Positions 35,240 to 43,430 are shown, counted from the first letter of the stretch. The stretch is 56,923 bases of DNA from an uncultured Rhodocyclaceae bacterium (GCA_900549295.1 URNG01000003.1:1-56923); one strand, 5' to 3'. Made by a program: numbers and translations. Notes: generated from the sequence alone by a model not told the origin.

Positions 35240-36261
35240 GGTCTGCCTCGTTGATAGCGGTTCACCGCCCGGTTGTGTTCGTCCAGGGTGCGCGAAAAAT
35301 GGCTGCTGCCGTCGCCACGCGCCACGAAATAGAGCGCCTTGCTCTCTGCCGGGGAAAAAGTCGCCTGTAGCGCGGCCATGCCCGGCATGGCAATCGGCGT
35401 CGGCGGCAGCCCGCCCCGGGTATAGGTGTTGTAGGGGGTGTCGGTTTGCAGGTGGATTTTGCGCAGGTTGCCGTCGAAGGCTTCGCCCAGGCCGTAGATC
35501 ACCGTCGGGTCGGTCTGTAGCCGCATGCCGATGCGCAGGCGATTGACGAACACTGCGGCGACGTGCGCCCTGTCCTCCGGCCTGCCGGTTTCCTTTTCGA
35601 TGATGGAGGCCATAATCAGGGCTTCTTCCACTGTTTTGTAGGGCAGGTTCGTGGGGCGTTCCTGCCAGGCGGCGGCCAGCGCCCGCGTCATCGCGTGTTC
35701 GGCGCGGCGCAGGATGTCGAAATCGCTGCTGCCTTTGTCGAACAGGTAGGTGTCCGGCAGGAAGCGGCCTTCCAGATGGGGCAATCCCAGTTTCCGGGCG
35801 ATTTCGGCTTCGCTCATGCCCTGGCTGTCGTGTAACAGCGTCGTCTGCGCATCCAGCCGGGCGCGGAACTGACGGAAGGTCCAGCCTTCGACCAGGGTCA
35901 CGCTGGCCTGGCTGACCTTGCCCCCCACCAGTTTTTGCAGCAGGGTTTGCGCCGTTTCGCCAGCGGACAAAACGTAACTCCCCGCCTTGATCGCCCCGCC
36001 CTGCCCTTGCAGCCGGGCCAGCAAGGCGAACAGATCGGCATCGAGCGGCACACCGGCATCATTCACCGCCTGCACGGCACCGCGCAGGCTGCTGCCGGGC
36101 GGAATGCGGAATTCGACGGGGCTGTTTTCTGCGCCGTTTCCAGATGTGGGCGCAACGGGCAGCGCCTGCGTCGTCCAGGCGTAAAAAAAGCCCGCCGCCA
36201 CGGCAGCGCACAAAAACAGAAGGGCAAACAGGCGAAAGAAAACGCGAAAGACAGAACGCAT
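35236..36261 (-). CDS. mltG: Endolytic murein transglycosylase
   Basis: A 341-residue inner-membrane protein that cuts nascent glycan strands and so limits peptidoglycan length. A single N-terminal membrane helix (LFALLFLCAAVAAGFFYAW) precedes a LysM-like part (FRIPPGSSLRGAV) and the YceG catalytic domain with the key Glu in ASIIEKETGRPED and later the NTYTRGGLPPTPIAMPG block. The start at 36261 is set by the membrane helix. First gene of its operon, divergent from ygfZ. Confidence 0.94.
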   Translation of the reverse strand: MRSVFRVFFRLFALLFLCAAVAAGFFYAWTTQALPVAPTSGNGAENSPVEFRIPPGSSLRGAVQAVNDAGVPLDADLFALLARLQGQGGAIKAGSYVLSAGETAQTLLQKLVGGKVSQASVTLVEGWTFRQFRARLDAQTTLLHDSQGMSEAEIARKLGLPHLEGRFLPDTYLFDKGSSDFDILRRAEHAMTRALAAAWQERPTNLPYKTVEEALIMASIIEKETGRPEDRAHVAAVFVNRLRIGMRLQTDPTVIYGLGEAFDGNLRKIHLQTDTPYNTYTRGGLPPTPIAMPGMAALQATFSPAESKALYFVARGDGSSHFSRTLDEHNRAVNRYQRGRP

Positions 36262-36350
36262 GGGAACTCGTGAGCGTGGGCCGGGTCTTTGCAGCAATCC
36301 CCGCGCCGAATGCCGCTTTGCCCGCAGGAAAGGGCCACGGCGGCGGTCGC

Positions 36351-36356
36351 TATAAT
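36351..36356 (+). promoter_or_regulatory. Probable -10 element of ygfZ promoter
   Basis: TATAAT at 36351-36356 in the interval between divergent mltG and ygfZ, 74 nt before the ygfZ ATG. No good -35 sequence is seen. Confidence 0.35.
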
Positions 36357-36430
36357 AGCCCACAAACCCTTTTCTCACGCCCTCTTCCCCGGTGCGCTTT
36401 GCGCGCGGCGATTCTTGCAAGGAAATCTCC

Positions 36431-37450
36431 ATGAACGAGCATTGGCGCAGTTTTCTCGAATCCACCGAAGCGCATTTTTCGGAAAACACAGATGAAGTGC
36501 TCGATTTTGGCGATGCCCGCGCTGAGTTGCAGGCGGCTGGCCGACAAACCCTGCTCGTGCCGCTGACGCATCTGGCGGTGATCGACACCGCTGGCGAAGA
36601 TGCAAAAACCTTCCTGCACAGCCAATTCACCAGCGACATCAATGCGCTGGCCCAGGACGAGGCGCGCCATGCCGGCTGGTGCACGCCGAAAGGGCGGCTG
36701 CTGGCGAGCTTCATCGTGCGTCGTCAGGCGCAGGATTTTCGCCTCCTGCTCGCGGCAGACCTGCTCGCTTACAGCGAAAAACGCCTGCGTATGTATGTGT
36801 TGCGCTCCAAAGTGACGCTCACGGCGCAAACGGATTACGTGCTGCTCGGCCTGGCCGGCGCGCAACTGGCCGAATCCCTGGCGGCTGCCGGGCTGACCGC
36901 GCCGGAGAGCGCACTGCACAGCCAGCAGCAGGGCGAAATCGAGGTGCTGCGCCTGGATGCGCAGCGCGTGATCGTGATCTGCCCGCTGGCGCAAGCGCCG
37001 GACATCTGGGCGCAGCTTGCCGGCAAGGCGCGGCCCGTGGGCCTGCCCGTGTGGCGCTGGCTGGACATCGAAAACGCCCTGCCGCTGGTGACGCAGGCGA
37101 CGCAGGAGGCGTTCGTGCCGCAAATGCTCGATCTGGAAAAAATCGGCGGCCTGAGTTTCAATAAAGGCTGTTATCCAGGGCAGGAAATCGTTGCTCGCAC
37201 GCAGTATCTGGGCAAGGTGAAACGCCATTTGTACCGCGTCAGCGGCGCAGAAAATCTGGCGGCAGGTGCCGAATTGTTTTCGCCGGACAACCCGGATCAG
37301 GCCGTGGGCCAGATCGTCAGCGGCGCGCCAGCGCCCACCGGCGGTTTTGCCGGGCTGGCGGTGATTCAGGCCAATTTCGCAGGCAACGTGCGCCTGGGTT
37401 CGCGGGAAGGCGCGGCATTGACGGCCAGCGCGGTGTACTCTGACCAATAA
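36431..37450 (+). CDS. ygfZ: YgfZ-like folate-binding iron-sulfur cluster maturation protein
   Basis: A 339-residue GcvT-fold protein that uses folate to assist assembly or repair of certain [4Fe-4S] enzymes. The family signature KGCYPGQEIVARTQYLGK (about residues 245-262), including the essential Cys, is intact. AGGAAATCTCC precedes the ATG at 36431; an upstream in-frame start at 36392 has no domain support. It is followed by an NRDE protein gene. Confidence 0.93.
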   Translation: MNEHWRSFLESTEAHFSENTDEVLDFGDARAELQAAGRQTLLVPLTHLAVIDTAGEDAKTFLHSQFTSDINALAQDEARHAGWCTPKGRLLASFIVRRQAQDFRLLLAADLLAYSEKRLRMYVLRSKVTLTAQTDYVLLGLAGAQLAESLAAAGLTAPESALHSQQQGEIEVLRLDAQRVIVICPLAQAPDIWAQLAGKARPVGLPVWRWLDIENALPLVTQATQEAFVPQMLDLEKIGGLSFNKGCYPGQEIVARTQYLGKVKRHLYRVSGAENLAAGAELFSPDNPDQAVGQIVSGAPAPTGGFAGLAVIQANFAGNVRLGSREGAALTASAVYSDQ

Positions 37451-37495
37451 TTGCCGATCAGTGATGCAGAATTTCAAAATCAAGGAACGAGCGAC

Positions 37496-38257
37496 GTGTG
37501 CCTGATCCTTGCCGGCTGGCAAGTGCATCCCGACTATCCGCTCGTGGTGGCTGCCAACCGGGATGAATTTTACGAGCGCCCCACCGATGCCGCCGCTTTC
37601 TGGCACGACCATCCCGATGTTTTCGGCGGGCGCGACCGGCAGGCTGGCGGCACCTGGCTGGCCGCCCACCGCGACGGGCGTTTTGCCGCCGTCACCAATG
37701 TGCGCGAACCGGGCGTGCCGGCCGGCCAGCTTTCACGCGGCGAGCTGACGGCGGGTTTCCTGCGCCAATCCCGTGCGCCCGAAGATTTCGCGGCCAATAT
37801 CGCCTGCCAGGATTACTTGGGTTTCAACCTGCTGCTGGCCGACATGAACATCCTGCTCTACCTGAGCAATCGCCACGCGGCGGGCGAGCCGGACATGAAG
37901 ATTCTGCCGCCCGGTATCTACGGCATGTCCAATCAGCGCCTCGACACGCCCTGGCCGAAACTCGTGCAGGCGCGCGCGGCCTTTGCCGCTGCGCTCGCTT
38001 CCCTGCCAGCGAGTGAGGCATTTTTCGCTTTGCTGGCAGACCGGCAGATCGCGCCCGACCACGAATTGCCGGATACCGGTGTACCGCTCGAATGGGAGCG
38101 TCTGCTGTCCGCTGTTTTCGTGACATCGCCCGCCTACGGCACCCGCGCTTCCACCCTCTATCTGCGCAATCGCGCGGGCGCTGCGTTGTTACTGGAAAAG
38201 AGCTTCGCGCCGGGCGGCGAGGAAATTCAGTTTTCGCAGATATCCACCGGCGTGTAG
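37496..38257 (+). CDS. NRDE family protein (TANGO2-like)
   Basis: A 253-residue protein. I chose GTG at 37496, preceded by AAGGAACGAGCGAC, because it yields the family start M-C-L-I, in which Cys2 is the likely N-terminal nucleophile. The namesake motif AANRDEFYERPT is at about residue 19-30, followed by DRQAGGTWLA and FAAVTNVREP. The eukaryotic relative TANGO2 has a role in heme or lipid handling; the bacterial role is unclear. Its 3' end overlaps the converging L,D-transpeptidase gene by 31 nt. Confidence 0.87.
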   Translation: MCLILAGWQVHPDYPLVVAANRDEFYERPTDAAAFWHDHPDVFGGRDRQAGGTWLAAHRDGRFAAVTNVREPGVPAGQLSRGELTAGFLRQSRAPEDFAANIACQDYLGFNLLLADMNILLYLSNRHAAGEPDMKILPPGIYGMSNQRLDTPWPKLVQARAAFAAALASLPASEAFFALLADRQIAPDHELPDTGVPLEWERLLSAVFVTSPAYGTRASTLYLRNRAGAALLLEKSFAPGGEEIQFSQISTGV

Positions 38258-38709
38258 CACGGCACGCGCTCGAACAGATCGAGCAGATCGGCATTACGCA
38301 TGCGCACGCAGCCGTGCGAGCCCGGCACGCCCATTTCCGCCGTATCCGGCGCGCCATGGATATAGACGTAGCGGCGCATGGTATCGACTCCGCCCAGGCG
38401 ATTGCGCCCAGGCTCGCAGCCGGAAAGCCAGAGGATGCGGGTGAGTATCCAGTCGCGCTCCGGGTATTGGGCGGCCAGTTCCGGCGTCCAGATTTCTCCG
38501 GTGGGGCGCCGGCGCACGAACACCGTGTTTTCCGGCAGCCCCGCGCCGATCTTGGCGCGGATCACGTGCTGCCCGCGCGGCGTCTGGAAGCTGCCAAAAC
38601 ACTCGCCAACCCCGGCCTTGGCGGTGGAAACCGGATAGCTGCGCAGCACCTCGCCATCGTCAGTCAGCAGATCGAGCCTCTGACGGGCGACGCTGACGTG
38701 GATTCTCAT
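38227..38709 (-). CDS. L,D-transpeptidase (YkuD domain)
   Basis: A 160-residue YkuD protein. The catalytic signature is HGAPDTAEMGVPGSHGCVRM near residues 118-137, with Cys as nucleophile. Such enzymes make 3-3 peptidoglycan cross-links or attach lipoproteins. The chosen ATG at 38709 gives no signal peptide or membrane anchor: the protein begins MRIHVSVARQRLDLLTD, directly in the domain. Export is therefore uncertain. It overlaps tadA by 4 nt and is last in a prfC-moaE-tadA-ldt run. Confidence 0.88.
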   Translation of the reverse strand: MRIHVSVARQRLDLLTDDGEVLRSYPVSTAKAGVGECFGSFQTPRGQHVIRAKIGAGLPENTVFVRRRPTGEIWTPELAAQYPERDWILTRILWLSGCEPGRNRLGGVDTMRRYVYIHGAPDTAEMGVPGSHGCVRMRNADLLDLFERVPCYTPVDICEN

Positions 38710-39275
38710 GATTTCTGCTGCCGACGGCGGGCGAAAAAGGCGCTCAACAGGCCGCCGCATTCCCCGGCCAGCACGCCGCCTTCCACCGTGGCATGAAAAT
38801 TCAGCCGCTCGACGGCAAAAAGATCGACCACGCTGCCATGCACCCCGGTTTTCTGATCGCGCGCGCCATACACGACGCGGGCGATGCGCGCGTGCATGAT
38901 CGCCCCGGCGCACATGGCGCACGGCTCCAGCGTCACGTAGAGCGTGCAGCCGGGCAGCCGGTAATTGCCCAGATTGCGCCCCGCGTCGCGCAGGGCGGCG
39001 ATTTCGGCGTGCGCGGTCGGGTCATGCTCGCCGATGGGCGAATTGAAGCCGCGCCCGACGATCTGCCCGTCGCGCACCACCACCGCGCCGACCGGCACTT
39101 CGCCCAGGCATTCGGCGGCATGCGCCAGCGAAATCGCCTCGCGCATGAAGTATTCGTCGCCCAGCGCCGGGTTTTCCGGGTTGATGTCCGTGCCAACATC
39201 GAGCGCCTGCAAGGTAATCGTTTCGGCGGCGGCTTCGGGAGAGCCGCGTTCGTTCAGCTTGTTCGGTTCGTTCAT
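38706..39275 (-). CDS. tadA: tRNA-specific adenosine deaminase
   Basis: A 189-residue zinc deaminase making inosine-34 in tRNA-Arg(ACG). Zinc and catalytic residues are in TAHAEIAALRDA and LEPCAMCAGA. The protein has an N-terminal extension of about 40 residues before YFMREAISLAHAAE that is not part of the catalytic domain; a shorter start is possible at the Met of that block. ATG at 39275 overlaps the moaE stop. Confidence 0.93.
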   Translation of the reverse strand: MNEPNKLNERGSPEAAAETITLQALDVGTDINPENPALGDEYFMREAISLAHAAECLGEVPVGAVVVRDGQIVGRGFNSPIGEHDPTAHAEIAALRDAGRNLGNYRLPGCTLYVTLEPCAMCAGAIMHARIARVVYGARDQKTGVHGSVVDLFAVERLNFHATVEGGVLAGECGGLLSAFFARRRQQKS

Positions 39276-39757
39276 GAGGCCCCCGTGTCTGTGCCGCTGG
39301 CCGCTTCCCCCAGCTGCCAACGCCGCGCCGCCGCGTCGTCGCTGTCGCGCGCATCGACCCAGCCCGCGCCGGTGCTGCCCTCCTCGCGCTTCCAGAACGG
39401 CGCACGGGTTTTCAGGTAATCCATGATGAACTCGCAGGCGGCGAAGGCATCGCCGCGATGGGCGCTGCTCACCGCCACCAGGACGATCTGGTCGCAAGGC
39501 CGCAACGGCCCGATGCGATGGATGACCAGCGCCCGGCGCACCGCCCAGCGCCGCTTGGCTTCATCGACGATACCGCGCAGGGCTTTTTCCGTCATGCCGG
39601 GATAGTGTTCGAGCGTCATGCCGGTGACGCCTGCGCCGTCGTTCACATCGCGCACCAATCCCAGAAAGCTGGCCACCGCCCCGGCTCCGGCATCGTCCGC
39701 GCGCAGGGCGGCCAGTTCGGCGCCCACATCGAAATCGGCAGTTTGAACGCGGATCAT
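39272..39757 (-). CDS. moaE: Molybdopterin synthase catalytic subunit
   Basis: A 161-residue large subunit that, with MoaD, inserts two sulfurs into precursor Z. Visible blocks are GAVASFLGLVRD, MTLEHYPGMTEKAL, IHRIGPL and VSSAHRGDAFAACEFIMDYLK with KTRAPFWKRE carrying the active-site lysines. MoaD is not adjacent. It is 30 nt after prfC on the same strand. Confidence 0.93.
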   Translation of the reverse strand: MIRVQTADFDVGAELAALRADDAGAGAVASFLGLVRDVNDGAGVTGMTLEHYPGMTEKALRGIVDEAKRRWAVRRALVIHRIGPLRPCDQIVLVAVSSAHRGDAFAACEFIMDYLKTRAPFWKREEGSTGAGWVDARDSDDAAARRWQLGEAASGTDTGAS

Positions 39758-39787
39758 GTTTTTGCCCGGCGGCCAGAAAGCGCCATG

Positions 39788-41362
39788 CTAAGCCACTTCC
39801 CGCGTTTCCAGAAAGCGCAGCTTGGGATATTTCTCGCGCACCATGTTCAGATAAACGTTGTTCGGCGCGAGGTAGACCGGATCGTCCGCCCCATCGAGCG
39901 CGACGTTGGCGCTGTAGCGATCCGACAACTGGCGCAATTCCGCCGCATCGCCGACGATCCAGCGGGCGGTGGAACAGTTGTAATGCTCGAAGATCACCTG
40001 CACGCCGTATTCGTGTTCCAGGCGGTGCACCACCACGTCGAACTGCAATGCGCCCACCGCGCCGAGAATCATGTCGGTGCCGGAAATCGGGCGGAACAAC
40101 TGCGTGGCCCCTTCTTCAGCAAGTTGTTGAAGTCCTTTTTGCAGTTGCTTGATTTTCAAAGGATTCGCAATCCGAGCCAAGCGGAACATTTCCGGCGCGA
40201 AGGAAGGAATGCCGGTAAAGCGCAGTTCCTCGCCTTCGGTGAAGGTTTCGCCCAGACGGATGGTGCCGTGGTTGGGAATACCGATGATGTCGCCCGAAAA
40301 CGCTTCATCTGCTGTGCTGCGGTCGCGTGCCATGAAGGTGATGGCGTTGTTGATCGACAGGGTCTTGCCGGTCGCCACCTGCCTGACCTTCATGCCCCGG
40401 TCGAAACGCCCGGAGCAGACGCGCAGGAAGGCGATGCGGTCGCGGTGCTTGGGGTCCATGTTGGCCTGGATCTTGAACACGAAACCGGAAAACTTCGCTT
40501 CGGTCGCTTCCACCTGCCGCGTCACCGCCGGATGCGCCGCCGGGGCCGGTGAATGATCGACCACCGCGTCGAGCAGACTCTGCACGCCGAAGTTGTTGAC
40601 CGCCGAGCCGAAGAACACCGGCGTCTGCCGGCCGGCCAGGTAGGCTTCGGGATCGAAGGCGTGCGACGCGCCGCGCACCAGTTCGATGTCCAGCCGCAGT
40701 TCTTCCGCCTGCTCGCCGAGCAGTTCGTCCAGGCGCGGATTGTCCAGCCCGGCGATGATTTCCGCCGTGCCTTTGTCGGCGTGCGGATCGAAGAAAGTCA
40801 CGGCGTCGTCGTAAAGGTGATAGACCCCGCGAAAACGCTTGCCCATGCCGATCGGCCAGGTCATCGGCGCGCATTCGATGCCGAGCACCGATTCGATTTC
40901 GTCGAGCAGGTCGATCGGTGCCTTGCCCTCGCGGTCGAGCTTGTTCACGAAGGTGAGAATGGGCGTGTCGCGCATGCGGCAGACGTTCAGGAGCTTGATC
41001 GTCTGCGCTTCCACGCCATTGACCGAGTCGATCACCATCACCGCCGAATCCACCGCCGTCAGCGTGCGGTAGGTATCTTCCGAGAAATCCTCGTGGCCCG
41101 GCGTGTCGAGCAGGTTGATCATGCACTCGCGGTAGGGAAACTGCATCACCGAGGACGTCACCGAAATGCCGCGCTGCTTCTCCAGTTCCATCCAGTCCGA
41201 AGTCGCATGCCGCGACGCCTTGCGCGCCCGCACCTCCCCCGCCACCTGAATGGCCCCGCCGAACCACAGGAGTTTCTCCGTCAGCGTGGTCTTCCCCGCG
41301 TCCGGGTGGGCAATGATGGCAAACGTGCGACGGCGGGATATTTCTTCGACAAGGGCGCTCAC
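39788..41362 (-). CDS. prfC: Peptide chain release factor 3
   Basis: A GTPase of about 524 residues that recycles RF1/RF2 from the ribosome. G1 AHPDAGKTTLTEK, G3 DTPGHEDFSEDTYR and G4 NKLDRE are present, and the domain order follows E. coli RF3 closely throughout (for example FKIQANMDPKHRDRIAF). GTG at 41362 fits the usual N-terminus; the frame extends upstream to a TTG at 41410, which would run into the tRNA-His terminator. It is the first gene of a prfC-moaE-tadA-ldt run. Confidence 0.94.
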   Translation of the reverse strand: MSALVEEISRRRTFAIIAHPDAGKTTLTEKLLWFGGAIQVAGEVRARKASRHATSDWMELEKQRGISVTSSVMQFPYRECMINLLDTPGHEDFSEDTYRTLTAVDSAVMVIDSVNGVEAQTIKLLNVCRMRDTPILTFVNKLDREGKAPIDLLDEIESVLGIECAPMTWPIGMGKRFRGVYHLYDDAVTFFDPHADKGTAEIIAGLDNPRLDELLGEQAEELRLDIELVRGASHAFDPEAYLAGRQTPVFFGSAVNNFGVQSLLDAVVDHSPAPAAHPAVTRQVEATEAKFSGFVFKIQANMDPKHRDRIAFLRVCSGRFDRGMKVRQVATGKTLSINNAITFMARDRSTADEAFSGDIIGIPNHGTIRLGETFTEGEELRFTGIPSFAPEMFRLARIANPLKIKQLQKGLQQLAEEGATQLFRPISGTDMILGAVGALQFDVVVHRLEHEYGVQVIFEHYNCSTARWIVGDAAELRQLSDRYSANVALDGADDPVYLAPNNVYLNMVREKYPKLRFLETREVA

Positions 41363-41410
41363 GACGAGAGATTCCGAAATAAAAAGGGATGAACAAGGCG
41401 CAGCAAACAA

Positions 41411-41444
41411 AAAACCCCCGAAAGCCAGATGGCGCGGGGGTTTT
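41411..41444 (-). terminator. Terminator of the original tRNA-His gene
   Basis: AAAACCCCCG (41411-41420) pairs with CGGGGGTTTT (41435-41444). Minus-strand transcription leaving the tRNA-His locus would stop here, 38 nt past the CCA end and before prfC. Confidence 0.75.
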
Positions 41445-41481
41445 CGGTACTTTTACTGCACAACCTGCAAAAAGAATTTCT

Positions 41482-41533
41482 TGGGGCGACTGATGGGGCT
41501 CGAACCCACGACAACCGGAATCACAATCCGGGG
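41482..41533 (-). repeat. Prophage attachment site: orphan 3' half of tRNA-His (GUG)
   Basis: 52 nt on the minus strand reading CCCCGGATTGTGATTCCGG, then the T-arm and acceptor 3' strand with CCA at 41482-41484. The anticodon GTG is included, but the D-arm and 5' acceptor half are replaced by unrelated phage DNA (TTTTT...). This is the typical remnant left when a phage integrates into a tRNA and rebuilds the full gene at its other end. Confidence 0.88.
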
Positions 41534-42367
41534 AAAAACAAAGTGAAAACAACCGATTGGGCGCATTTTTTCATAAGATGCTTTTTTTGTAAAGCCCGTG
41601 GATACTGGCTTTGCCGGGGGCCATCTTATGAAAATTTCGCCGGCCTTTGCGCCGGCGGCGGGAGGACGCGCCTGGCTCGAGGCTTGCCTCAGCATAGCAA
41701 CAACCGAATGGGCGGCGGAAGCGAGTTGGTCCGCATGTTTTGCAGCCACGGGCCGGACGATCAAGGGGTCGTGACGTGCATGCGCATCATGACGCGGGCG
41801 CGAGGAGGAAAATCTAGGGAGGGGGGTAGAGAAATAGTAACATCAGAAACATGAAGGCAGAAAAAGCCCGGAAACCCGCTCTGGCTCTGGCTTTCGGCTG
41901 ATTTTGAAAACAGTAACATTTAAGTATGTAAACAGTAATCTTGTTACTCTTTCAAACTGTCACATAATGGCGCTTCTCGGCCTAATAAAATCAACGAGTT
42001 AGAGGCGTGTTACTCTTTTGATTACTTTTCGTTACTCTCTTTTGTAACGAAACGCTCCCTTAATAATCAATGTGTTAGCCGCTTTTTTTGGCGGCTTTTA
42101 CGGATGTTACTATTTCCCGACACCCCACCCCGGCTTTCCCTTGGCTGATTTTCTGGGTCGGGTCGTCAAACTCCCCTTTTCCCTGCATGGATACGCATGA
42201 TTTGGGCTGGCCGCCACCGCTCACCGTTGGCCCCCGGCCGTGCGCCGCTGGGTGCGGCTTTCCCGCCTTTTGGGGGCTTTCATGCAGCTGCATAAAAAAC
42301 ACTCCAAGAAGCGGGCAGGCGTGGCGGGGCAACGAGAGCGCGCTCTGGGGTAAAAGTTGCTTGTTTT
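41534..42367. other. Non-coding, repeat-rich prophage segment
   Basis: Over 800 bp with no gene I can firmly support. It holds a nested inverted repeat (41569-41633), a 14-bp inverted repeat pair GAAATAGTAACATC (41831-41844 and 42103-42116), three GTTACTCT copies (41943, 42009, 42031) plus other GTTAC/GTAAC words, a terminator-like AGCCGC...GCGGCT hairpin (about 42077-42098) and the palindrome ATGCAGCTGCAT (42282-42293). Parts are strikingly AT-rich. Confidence 0.6.
42075..42293 (-). CDS. Doubtful small ORF in the prophage repeat region
   Basis: A possible 72-residue product starting MQLHESPQKAGKPHPAAHGR and ending REIVTSVKAAKKSG. No ribosome-binding site is clear, the ATG is part of the ATGCAGCTGCAT palindrome, and the C-terminal codons lie over the 14-bp inverted repeat. 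It may be a small phage protein or simply open frame; I lean to the latter. Confidence 0.2.
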   Translation of the reverse strand: MQLHESPQKAGKPHPAAHGRGPTVSGGGQPKSCVSMQGKGEFDDPTQKISQGKAGVGCREIVTSVKAAKKSG

Positions 42368-43213
42368 TTAGGCATTCCGACGGGAACACAGGCGGCCTTC
42401 GACGCGGCCGGTGTTGAGTGGGTCGCGTCGAGCTTGGGCGGCCCATCGGCGAGGGGCTAGAAGCTCGCCTGTGTCGTGCACCAGGACTTTCCCGCGTATG
42501 CGGCCAATCACGAAGGTGCGCGTATCGTGGGCTTTATGGCAGCGACCCTCGAAGTATTCATCATCGACAGCCCAGACCTCGACGGTGCGGTGGCTGTGGT
42601 CGCCCTGGGCGTCGATGTAGTCGAATTCGATTTCGGTGAATACGCTTTGTGGCATCCGAAAATCATCAGCATCAAGGACGATTTCATCCTCCCAGTCTCC
42701 CTTGATCTCCCTGGCCCACACGCACTCGGCAGGTTTTTCACCCCGCGCCTGCATGTCTTTTTTTCTAGCCTTGCCCGCCCTCTTGCTGGCCTCGACAGAT
42801 CGGCGTCTGGTGGCCTCTATAGCCTTAAGTTCATCTTCAGTAGGGGCGTTACAAGACGGCGGCGGAGTTGGAATTGACGCCTGAAATGAAGATGGAACGG
42901 AAGCCTGCCCTGTTGGTTTTTCTGACTTGACTTGAGGCGGCATTGACCATACGCGAATCCCCCATGCTGTCATGGCTGCGAAGACGGCTACAGCGAATTC
43001 CCCGGTGTTGCCGACGATCGATATCCACGCGAGAAACAGGGTGAAAGAAACACAAAACCCTGCTGTGGCACCCATCAAATGCGCCATGACGCGCCCTTGC
43101 CCGTAGCTCACCCGGCGTTTGGTGATGAAACGCCAGACAATTGGCCAAGCGGCAACAATAGCCAGAAAGAGGAGTAATTCAAGCTCGGAGGCCGGTGCGG
43201 GTACAGGCTGCAT
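42368..43213 (-). CDS. Prophage cargo: membrane protein with C-terminal WYL-like domain
   Basis: A 281-residue protein not part of the P2 core. Three hydrophobic segments fill the first 95 residues (ELLLFLAIVAAWPIVW; LMGATAGFCVSFTLFLAWIS; FAVAVFAAMTAWGIRVW). A proline-rich and then basic, charged linker follows. The C-terminal part (about residues 190-255) has EFDYIDAQGDHSHRTVEVWA, EYFEGRCHKAHDTRTFVIGR and DTGELLAPRRWA, resembling the ligand-sensing WYL fold. AGAGG precedes the ATG. It reads toward the attachment site, opposite to nearby phage ORFs, as cargo genes often do. A sensing or anti-phage role is inference only. Confidence 0.6.
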   Translation of the reverse strand: MQPVPAPASELELLLFLAIVAAWPIVWRFITKRRVSYGQGRVMAHLMGATAGFCVSFTLFLAWISIVGNTGEFAVAVFAAMTAWGIRVWSMPPQVKSEKPTGQASVPSSFQASIPTPPPSCNAPTEDELKAIEATRRRSVEASKRAGKARKKDMQARGEKPAECVWAREIKGDWEDEIVLDADDFRMPQSVFTEIEFDYIDAQGDHSHRTVEVWAVDDEYFEGRCHKAHDTRTFVIGRIRGKVLVHDTGELLAPRRWAAQARRDPLNTGRVEGRLCSRRNA

Positions 43214-43274
43214 GGCTACCTCTAAATATGCAAATCGCCAAATCTACCACTGGCGCTCTGTCCCGCACAGGGTT

Positions 43275-43317
43275 GTTTCCCCCGTAGGGGGAAACTGGAG
43301 GGGCTTGGGGGGGGGGG
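43275..43317. other. Perfect stem-loop and 11-G tract
   Basis: GTTTCCCCC-GTA-GGGGGAAAC (43275-43295) is a perfect 9-bp stem with a 3-nt loop; 11 consecutive G follow at 43307-43317. No gene spans them. They open the non-coding leader that ends at 43572. Confidence 0.6.
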
Positions 43318-43396
43318 AGTTGAAATTTCTGATTGACCGCAGCAAAACAGGCGAGTAATGTTCGCTTCACGGTGCTCAACACACCACTCATAGCGG

Positions 43397-43430
43397 AATC
43401 CGCTCCCGACAGACAAAGCGGATTTTTTAC
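43397..43430 (+). terminator. Terminator-like hairpin in the prophage leader
   Basis: AATCCGCT (43397-43404) pairs with AGCGGATT (43417-43424), followed by TTTT. It would stop a plus-strand transcript before the small-ORF cassette or act as an attenuator. Confidence 0.65.

Noticed and set aside
41482..41533. A functional tRNA-His gene
   Set aside because: The 5' half (D-arm and acceptor strand) is absent, so it cannot fold as a tRNA; it is an attachment-site remnant.
41429..41854. Open frame translating GATDGARTHDNRNHNPG over the tRNA-His fragment
   Set aside because: This peptide is the well-known spurious translation of the antisense of tRNA-His, not a protein.
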